This document shows, piece after piece, positions 55,326 to 64,000 of a DNA stretch of 64,000 bases. Position 1 is the first letter of the stretch; every line of letters starts with the position of its first letter. The stretch comes from Kwoniella bestiolae CBS 10118 (Eukaryota; Basidiomycota; Tremellomycetes; Tremellales; Cryptococcaceae). The DNA lies in the NCBI RefSeq assembly GCF_000512585.2, contig NC_089248.1:620001-684000 (forward strand), in the 5' to 3' direction. The position numbers and the translations under genes are program-made. A model generated the notes under the pieces. The model saw nothing but the letters and a program-made list of their open reading frames with translations. It searched no databases and was not told the origin of the DNA.

Positions 55326-56054
55326 CGTGTGTGGTATACTTTTGGTGGATGTGTTGGTAGGTCTGAGGTGGTTCTATTGGTTTTCGAGATAAGGAAGACA
55401 GGAGTAAGTGATTGGGAGTTATTTTGATCCTATTGATTCAGATTTGATAGATTTTTGTGCTTCTGGGGGAGATTACTAGTTGTGCGATTTTGAGTGATCC
55501 AGTGAGTAGGGGTTTTACTTTTGATAGTGGGACAGATTATTGGTTGTATTGATTTGATATAGTGATTTATTATTACTTTTGGTGATCAATGTGGTTTTGT
55601 TCCGTTTTGAACTTTTTGGTTTGTGTGAAAGAGAAAAATCGATCAAGTATGAGATTAGCCAAGTCATTAAGTACATGGTCAATCAGTAAGGGGAGCGGTA
55701 ATCTAGAATACATATTATATCATACCTGAAAGGATGATTCCAGGAGCTGTTGTCAGAGGGAGAAAGTGAAAGGATAGTTAGAGTGTCAGGTGCTGGGGAG
55801 CTGTATGATAACGAGTAAAGGGAGTATTATACCTCAATCACGTTGGAGGATATACGAGACGCGTCGCACCACGTAGAATAATTAGAAACATTCTACGATG
55901 AGGTGGTACTAGCTTGATCAATCATAACCTTTGGTAGGTTTTATGCGAGAGTACGGCTGTGACGTCAATGTTCATTACCTTTGTCGCTGGAGATGATCCG
56001 CTCTTGTGCGGTCCTTGCAGTTGGCATACCTGCATCGGACATCTCAACTGATCT
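55326..56054. promoter_or_regulatory. Promoter of the single-TM gene and 3' region of CDC73
   Basis: AT-rich stretch of about 730 bp between two minus-strand genes. No gene or structured RNA is recognised. Confidence 0.45.
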
Positions 56055-57921
56055 CTACCTCCTCTTCGCTCCATCCAGTATCCTCCATAAATCAGCTACC
56101 ACCTGTCTATCTGTATGTCTCCTATTCTTGTCAATCTTTACAGGGTCGCCATCGTGTCAGCTACTTCCCACCAGGTTTGTCATGGGTCTAGCTACTCACT
56201 CTCATCTCCGTCACATTCCAATCTTTCACCGTCGGGTTGACAGGCTCATTGTGCCATTGGAAGTATATTCCTTTCACTATTAACCAGTTCATATTCTTCA
56301 TCAGCATCTTGATATCGTGAGCATGAACCCAACGTACCATTCCTGAAGAGCATTCTTGGATCTTGCCATTTGTAAGGCTTGAACTGCCATGCCTGACCTG
56401 TCGTTACTACGCAGATCACTCTGTCCCTGAGACCACAACTGATATAAGCTACGCATTCTATACATCAAGCCTAAGTATCCAACTTACCAAGCATCCTGGC
56501 CGAACTTCTGTAATGCTTCAACACCATCCACCACGTAGTATTTGCTAGTCACGTCACCTACCGTATCATTGTCAGCAATATCCCAATGACTACGCATTCG
56601 GTTATGGGATTGTGGAACTCACCATGTGGTCCACTTCTTTTCCTATTTATCCTTACCACGTCCTCAGCTTTGAAATTCCCTTGAGCAACTTCGTTCTGCC
56701 TGGCCACTTCGGAGGGTTCGAATCTGCCAGCCAGCGAGCGCACATCAGCTATGCCCATACTCCCACAACAGCTTAGGCAGTTCACTTACATCCCTTGTTC
56801 CAAGAACTTCTTCACATTCCACATAGTAAGTAACGAAGTAGGAGACGAGGAGATAATGATAATCGGATCTGTCGATCTGGCTTTCTTGGGCCCCGTTGGC
56901 GGTCCTGCAGTATTCAATGATGATCAGTTCAGCCATTGCTATGCTATCGTGACAGAAAGCCAACATACCAGTCTGTGACTGAGCTTGGACAGCAGCTTTA
57001 CTCGCTCCTTTATCGAACGAGTTCCTCAAAGCTCGTATCTTCTCTACCATGACTGTTTTGAGAAAACTTTCAAAGTTCTACGGAGTGTAGAATTTAGCAT
57101 GCGACACCGGTATCACAGGCTATACGCGAACCACTCACGTTCACTTTCCCGCCACCTGATGATCTCAGTACTGTATTTCTATCTCGCAGTTCTACTTCTT
57201 CCGCTCGAAGCTATAAGCAAGGGTCCGAATGTCAAATTAGCACTATCCGAGGGACCATGACTGATTGCTTGGAAAATCGTTCACCCACCTTCTTGCAAAA
57301 CTCCCTATCAGCCACATCCACCTCATACTTCCTCTTAATAGCTGCAGCAGGTTTCGAAGGTCCCGCCTCGGATGACTGTAAGGCCGAAGGAAGAGCCTCG
57401 GCAGTAGCTGATGCTGCTGATATGACTTGGCCTGAGTACGACATCGCGTATCCATCAACTTTTACCTCCACATTTAGATTGAGCGAAGCAAAGGTGAACC
57501 TACCAGCCTCGACTTTCTCATCCTTACCCAGCACCCTCCCAGTACCCTGACTCTCCCCCGTCAGATACTCCACCACCCCCCTCCTATCAGTGATAGCCAC
57601 GTACCCCACACCCCCGGCCTGTCCTTTAATCAGATAATCCCTCACACCGCTCTCCCGTTCATTCCACGCTAACCACAGTTGCCCGGCATTGTAGAACTCA
57701 TCTTTTGATCCTGCCTTCGATGTGTATCGTGTAGAGGTATCTTTGGCGATACTGGTGGGCGAGTCTGTGAGGGGAGGAATGGGTGGGAATGAGAGGAAAG
57801 AAGCTTCCGCTAGGGTTGATGCGGCTGATGAAGATGATGTGAGGAGTGTAGGAGGGAGGGAGGAGATGATGGATTGTCGGAGGAGGTCCAAGGGATCTGG
57901 TGGAGCTGCCATTGTGGTCAT
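56055..57921 (-). CDS. CDC73: Cdc73 (parafibromin), Paf1 complex subunit
   Basis: Paf1-complex subunit that follows RNA polymerase II and supports histone H2B ubiquitination and elongation. Start at 57921 (MTTMAAPPDPLDLLRQS); Met at 57912 is also possible. N-terminal marks: DEFYNAGQLWLAWNERESG, DYLIKGQAGGVGYVAITDRR. Mid part: EVDVADREFCKK, RNTVLRSSGGKVNNFESFLK. The C-terminal Ras-like domain reads FEPSEVARQNEVAQGNFKAE, YYVVDGVEALQKFGQDAW, TTGQAWQFKPYKWQDPRMLF, GIYFQWHNEPVNPTVKDWNV, then RQVVADLWRILDGAKRR with TAG at 56057-56055. The final intron joins TEMR to IDKNRRHTDRQ. Several exons are short. Very secure. Confidence 0.93.
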
Positions 57922-58235
57922 ATGTCCCGTGGGTCAATCAAAAAGTAGAGTAGGATCGTGAGCATATGTGTATGACAAGACGCAAAGTTGAATTGGGACA
58001 TAATTAATTGGGAATCAACACAACCAGAGAGAGCGAGACGGGATCAAATTCCGTTCGAGCTCACGACGATCTCGGCGAGTTCCGCCTTGACTCTTCCTCC
58101 GCTGCTCGTTCCATCAGCACAGGTGGATACGAATTTACCAATGCATCTTGTGTAACTTATACAAAATCATCAAGTTGGACGACTATTTAAGAAGAATAAG
58201 GGAAAGCTGTAAAAGAGTAAGCCAACATCCATGTG
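57922..58235. other. CDC73 promoter and 3' end of the ABC transporter gene
   Basis: About 314 bp between two minus-strand genes; the open + frame at 58008-58190 has no support. Confidence 0.5.
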
Positions 58236-61200
58236 TCAGCAGTGATCCCGACTTTTGTCCGCTGCTGTGGCGCTGTTCCGGATTTTGACCAGTTCTTCAC
58301 GGGTTATATGCTGCCATAGCGAGGTTAGTCTACGCTCCTGTTGGGCCCTCAGCCCCATGTAGGGATTTATCACCTACCTTTCGATCACAGAGACCCCTAA
58401 ACATCGAGTCCGGCCTGTCAAACAGCTCGAGTGGGTGATCAAACTGTCACATCAGCTTGCGGATCATCTCGGATAACTCACCTCTACCACCTGCCCGACA
58501 TCCATTACTAAAATCCTATCATAGTATGCCACGGTCTGAATACGATGTGCGATAGACACGATCTACCAGATCTGTCATCATCCAGACATCCCGTATTGAA
58601 AAGGTGCAAGAGGATGGTTAGACTCACGACGATATCTGAAAACTCCGTTTGGATGATCCTCTGTATCAATGCATCTGTCTCCGGATCAACTGAGGAGGTC
58701 GCTTCGTCAAGGATCAGTATCTTCGACCCTCTGACCAGAGCTCTGATCAACATCACTATATCTTATACTCAGCTTCGACGGTTCGAACGACGATACCGAC
58801 AGGAGATAGAAACCAAATCTCACAAAGCTGTCTCTCGCCTGCGCTGAAGTTGGATCCCTCATTCGCCACAATCACATCGAGGTGGAATTTTTCTCTGGTA
58901 GAGACAGATATCTCAGGATTGCCATAGATCAGCCTCAGTGCGTCGTTGAGGACAGCATCGCTTTTGACTCCGGTAGGATCGATGTTCTCGTTGAGACAGA
59001 AGCAGAGCTGATGAGTGTCTCGAGTCGATTCTGTGCTGCTTAGACGGGGGACAGACTAACCGCACAGTCCCGCCAAAAAGAAATGGATCTTGGGGTATAA
59101 TTCCCAGTCCTTTCCTCAACTATCCCTCAAAGACATCAGCACGATCTCGTTCTGATTCTGAAGAGGGATAGTGTCAGTGGATTTACCCCGTCCAGACCGA
59201 GCTGAGATATATCTTTCCCGTCAATCTCAATCTTACCTCCGCATAATTCCACCGTCCTAAACAAAGCCTGCACGAGACTACTCTTACCGGCCCCCGTCCT
59301 ACCTATCACACCTACCTTCTCACCTGGCCTGATATCAAAGCTGGTTCCCTTGAGTATCAGAGGTAGCTCAGGCCTATAACGCATCTCAACATCCTTAAAT
59401 GAAATCCCGCCGTCTCTTGGCCATTCCTCGTCCGAGCGAGGATCATCAGGCGATGTAACTGGTGCTTCTGTCGGGAGAGACATGTAATATTGTACTCTTT
59501 CGACCGTGTTCTGGAGAGGGTCCACCTATCAGTCAACTGTCGGGGAAAAATCCCATAATGAGAAATACGACACACCATTTGTTGTTCAGCTTCTGTCACT
59601 TGGTTGACCAGCTGGTTCAAGGCTGACAACATCAATCTAGTCAGTTCAACGGCCTTTCGTGTCCAAACTATATGTAGGCTTACTGGTGGTAGCAGCAATG
59701 ATGAAGGTGAGGACCACGCCAAATTTGGCCGGAGAGACTGAATATCGAAATATGATACCAAACATCATCACAGCCTTTTACAGCAGTCAGTAATACGCAT
59801 GTCAAACTCCTTTCTTTTTCCCTAAAATGTCGGAAGTTCACGGCTGCATGAACATATCAAGACAAGCAGTTGCGAGACGAGCGTGATCCTTCGACCTAGC
59901 CACCTGTGACGGAGACTTAGTGATGCAGTCGCACTCGCTGCTGTGCGTAACGTGAAGCAATACTCACCCGGCCTGAGTAAAGCTCTTATTATCATAAAGA
60001 TCATGTTATTAGATCAGTGGTCTATTCCCAGTGATAATAGAGCTGCAACTTACGCCTACCATGATTGCTGACTATACGTGAGATTTGACTTATCAACAAC
60101 TTCGAAACTCCTTTCGACAAGCCAAGTTTGTCAAGGATATGGCTTACGAAATGAGTATCGACCGACGCTTCCAGCTTTTTCAAGAATCTCTCTTGCTGTC
60201 CGAAAGCCCGTATGACGGTCAATCCTGCGAGCTGTGAGATGGTAAAAGTTTCAAAAACAGTAAGTTAGCATCGAGTATTAGAGGCAGGCTCTGCTGAACA
60301 GGCTGGCTACGTACCTGTTCCCCAAGGTTGGTATAGATATGACTCCTCAAATTGGACGTGAGCCTTTTGATCTCTCTTGAAGTTTGTCGATAGTATAGCA
60401 CAGCGAACCACTAATTTGGACATACATTAACACCATTATCGGAATCAATGTCTCTGCCTCCACTAGCAGAAGATCAAAAGCTCACATCGTAAATTAGGAC
60501 TGGGATAAACAACAGTCCAGCCCAAGGGTAAGTATACAATATCAATGTGAATGCGCCTAAGATCCCCAAGATCGAGCTGTACATCCGAGGGTCCGCATAA
60601 CAAGTTGTCAAAGCCAGGCCAAAGTGTGTGGTAGCTAACTTGAGGACGTTGTACCATGTCGGCGCCAATCTATCATCAAGCTGTTGAATGTCTTTTGGTT
60701 GAAAACCCACATTTAGCAAGCAGAGGCGGGTCAGTCGATTAGCAAAGTGACAGATTAACTCACCTTTGGATAATCGGTTGATGAGACGGCCCGTCTATGA
60801 AGCTCATTCAATAAAAGTATCATCCTAGGCCGTTTGATCCATGACTCACTGGTGTCCTGTCGTGCCATGAAGTAGGGCTTCTCATCACGCCTTGCCAAGC
60901 TTGGTTGAACATCCTACATGAAGCTTTGGTTCCAGCTAGGAATATAGAGTAGGTTGCTCCACACTACATCCGTTTAGCTTAAATCTTCTGCTGAAGGAGA
61001 CGGAACATTGCTATAGGAGCACGAGACTCACCGTAAACAAAGCCACGGATATTCCCAACCCTATTTCAAGCCACTCAGGCGATAAGCTAACGTCTTGACA
61101 AAAGCAGCGGAATGAAATTAAAATGACTGACCAGCGTATATCCCCATATAGGCGCCTTGGCTTAGATCGAACTGCCCTTCCGACCAATATCCCAAAAAGA

Positions 61201-64000
61201 GGGTATTGAGCACTGTAGCAATTTGAATGAAGATCAATAGAAGCCCACATCGTACGACCAGCCCGACAGATCTGATGGATTTGAGGTATCCGAAGTACAC
61301 GTCATACTTGACCGCTCCTTCGGGTCTTTCTTCATCAATTATCAACTTGACGTTCTGTCCTATTTTCCCCTCGTTCCTCTCAGCCTCTTGGTCATGATCA
61401 GCTTTATCAACATCAGTATCGTCCAATGTCTCCTTGTTCATGGCGAGTGAGCCCGAATGGTCCATCAAAGTCCGGAAGATACCCTGTTCTTCCTTGAGCT
61501 CCTATCGGAAAAGTAAGCTCTCCCCCACAGTTACTCCGCGGGATCACAGAGCATACTTGAGCATACTTTCATGCTTGTCAAGCCACACACCTGATACGTT
61601 CCTTTTTGGACGATCCGACCATCCCCACAATCATCACGATCCACGACCAGGACAAGATCCGCTTCGGGTAGGATATCAAGATGATGAGTGATCAATACTT
61701 TGGTTCTGTCTCCCATTGGTCCACTGAGTATACAATTCTTCAAGATATGACTACCCACATGGGCGTCTACAGCCGAGAGTGAATCATCCAGAAGAACGAC
61801 ATCACTGTCCTGATAGGCAGCTCTGGCAATGCAGATTCGTTGTCTTTGGCCGCCGGACAACGTTATCCCCCTTTCGCCAATCCGGGTTCTGCCAACGAAG
61901 GTGTCATCGAAGTCAACAGCCCAGAAGGCTTTGCGGGAAGAAAGAGTGAAAAGCAAAGACAGACCACCTACAGATCACCGTCAGGCCACATGTCAATATC
62001 GTGCCTCGGTCCACAAGTGTCGATGACTTGGTTCACCCGAGCCAGATCGATATTGTCCGGTGAGCAGGAGAACGTTATATTCTCCCTGATTGTACCTGAC
62101 TGAACCCAGGCTTGCTGGAGTACTATGGTCAAATACAACAAATCAGAAAATAGTGCGTATCAAGTGCCCATTCAAGGTGATGCTCACCATAGCTGATCGA
62201 CCCACCAAATACTACATGCCCTCTTACTTGCTTCATCAAGCCCGACAAGAGCGCGGTCTTTCCTGTGCCCACTCGTCCCACCACGCATACCAACGAGCCT
62301 ATTCAGCACTGTCAGCTTATTCTGGCAATACTCGACCAATTTGGTGAGTTGAACTCGCCTCTTGATACTTGAATATCGATATCTTTCAGTGCAAAGCGCT
62401 TATCAAGGGAAGGACGGGGACCGTTGCCCTTATTTTGATCAACCTTTTCGCTCAATTGATGTTTTTGTGCGTTCCCTGCATTCTCCTCCGGATTGCCCAC
62501 AGATATGTCGTTTTCGAATTGGAAATCACCTTGGACATCGATTGCAAAGGAAGCGAGCGTCCCTTTCGATCCTGAGGTCCGAACATAACTCTTTTGCCTA
62601 TAGGAACATCCGATCAACTAATGTAGCTGTGATCAAGGGATTTCTGATTGGGCATGACTGACTAGCAACAGCGCTTCTATCCGCTCTATAAGACAGAGCA
62701 CGATCAGATGTTATCGGGTTCTGAGGTATAATTTAGATGAAGCCACTTACTGATACCGACCTTGGCTTCACTTATTGACGCCAGCACATCGGGGATCTGC
62801 ACTATGGGCAATCTCATGGAGATGAACCATTGTAGACTCGAGAAAACGGTGGCGGCGTCCAGCGGGTGATCGGTCAATGCGTAGTTTATAAACGTCACTA
62901 CCCTCCAAAATTAGCAAGAGAGCAAGATATAATCGGATTTGTGACGATAGTACACGGCCTGTCCACGGTCACTGTCCATACCCACGAATAGCAGCCAAAG
63001 GAGGTATAAACCCCATCAGAGCAGTCAAACTTGATTTGATCAGATTGTTCTTCCTGAGACTGTCCAGTTCTGCATTTCTCATTTCACTTATCCTGTGGCT
63101 GAACCATTTCTCATACGCATACAGCTTGACAGATCGTATGTTGTTCAAGATCTCAGATAGGAGCCTCACTCGGCCGTCCGTGGTTTGGTTCTGAGCCGAT
63201 TGCATTCTGGAGATGTGTTTGAACATCCAGACTGGCAATTCAATCCACAACGGTGGGTATCAGCACATCATCTCTACTTCTCGGTATGAGAAGAGTTATA
63301 CCTTTGAATGGAGCTGTGAGCAACAGTACCTATGCAGGCTTGTCAGCAGGTGTATACTTATGAAGTTCCGTCTCTAACTCACCCCTAATCCGACTAAAGC
63401 AGAAGGACCGAGCTGCCAAATTAACAGCCCGATGCCTAGCAGCAACTGAACCTGACACGCTCTTTCCTGTCTCAATGCAATCATGTCAATAAGTACACAA
63501 CGGTACCTCATTATCAAGCCCGTTGCAACTCTTACGATCAAGGCTATATCGACTGAAACCATCGTCGTGATCCGACCATCCGTCATTTCCACCCGTGATC
63601 TCGGGGACAGTCTCCTAAGATGTGTTTAGCGATTCCGCAAACATACTTCGAAGTCAGAGACTTGCATAGCTTTTTGAGCTATCAGGGTGATCAACTGACC
63701 ACGTTCACCCCAATCAGCAATCTCTCTCGCACACACTTAGGGATTTTGCATAACTCACCCCTGATCCAACTTTCATTCCTGTCAATCTCGATCTCCACCA
63801 CGCGTGACACAGCATCATAGACGCCGTCAGCATCATCAGCCAAATCCCGATACTTGCCCCGGCCATATGTCCAACAGATAACGGCTCGATCAGTCCTTCA
63901 GTGGTCCGGCCACCCTTTAAAGCATTGTGCCACTCATACGACCTTGTGAGCTGGCGAATCAGATGCTTCACAATAATCGGTACCATCATTCTCATACAGA
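58236..64000 (-). CDS. ABCC-type ABC transporter (Yor1-like), 5' end cut by window edge
   Basis: Plasma-membrane drug or organic-anion exporter of the MRP/Yor1 group. The N-terminus lies beyond 64000. TMD1 includes PLSVGHMAGASIGIWLMML, VTMVSVDIA-type helices, then ILNNIRSVKLYAYEKWFSHR. NBD1 has Walker A GRVGTGKTALLSG, a spliced DGDLTRIGERGITLSGGQRQ signature (GTAGGT donor joined across a roughly 90-nt intron) and Walker B VVLLDDSLSAVDAH. TMD2 includes NTLFLGYWSEGQFDLSQG and TVIRAFGQQERFLKKLEASV. NBD2 has Walker A GRTGAGKSSLVQALF, a divergent signature SNFSAGERQL (Yor1 group) and Walker B KILILDEATSSVD. It ends ADKSRDHC with TGA at 58238-58236. Both Walker B motifs keep the acidic residues, so both sites may be active. 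Substrate not inferred. Confidence 0.88.

Noticed and set aside
54826..55392. 189-codon + strand frame opposite the single-TM gene
   Set aside because: Trp/Gly-rich translation with no domain logic; the minus strand gives a TM helix and a coherent protein.
56700..56720. GGTTCGAATCT resembling a tRNA B box
   Set aside because: It lies in a CDC73 coding exon (FEPSEV) with no A box or cloverleaf around it.
1..64000. Transposons, CRISPR arrays, rRNA genes or prokaryotic operons
   Set aside because: No transposase or reverse transcriptase motifs, terminal repeats or spacer arrays were seen; the sequence is intron-rich eukaryotic DNA.

Overview
The window is nuclear DNA from a basidiomycete yeast, most likely a tremellomycete of the Cryptococcus/Kwoniella group. 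Almost every gene is cut by many introns of about 45-100 bp, with GTGAGT/GTAAGT-type donors and CTAAC/CTGAC-like branch points. Genes are packed on both strands with short intergenic gaps. The gene set is typical of this group: a DASH subunit, GCP4, a PRC2 EED homologue, Zn2Cys6 and WW-domain proteins. No transposon, CRISPR array, rRNA or tRNA was seen. All gene models were spliced by eye, so exon borders can be off by a few bases.

Left part (1-22.5 kb) is mostly housekeeping: NHP2 (3' end cut by the window edge), a nine-exon aldehyde dehydrogenase, an unrecognised Ser/Pro-rich gene, casein kinase 2 beta, VPS33, GCP4 (its 3' end reconstructed through two further exons), a wax-synthase-like MBOAT protein, a Zn2Cys6 regulator, EMC6 and an NDUFAF3-like complex I assembly factor.

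Centre (23-33.5 kb) is the accessory-looking part. Three tandem, diverged dienelactone-hydrolase paralogues lie on the + strand. Two tandem secreted CAP/PR-1 proteins with long low-complexity N-terminal regions lie on the - strand. Copy 3 of the hydrolases has an in-frame upstream ATG that would add a signal-peptide-like segment and a (Gln-Tyr)7 tract encoded by a microsatellite.

Right part (34.5-64 kb): DAM1 with a probable winged-helix C-terminus, an RNase III-fold mitochondrial ribosomal protein, the Rieske protein RIP1, a WWM1-like WW protein, a molybdopterin-binding-domain protein, EED, a bacterial-type uracil phosphoribosyltransferase, a membrane alpha/beta hydrolase, an EamA-type transporter, a small single-TM protein, CDC73 and a Yor1-like ABC transporter whose N-terminus lies beyond the window.

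The genes do not form one pathway. Shared themes are chromatin and transcription (EED, CDC73, Zn2Cys6 factor, NHP2), mitosis (DAM1, GCP4), mitochondria (RIP1, NDUFAF3-like, mL57-like) and membrane or secretion functions (VPS33, EMC6, transporters, CAP proteins).
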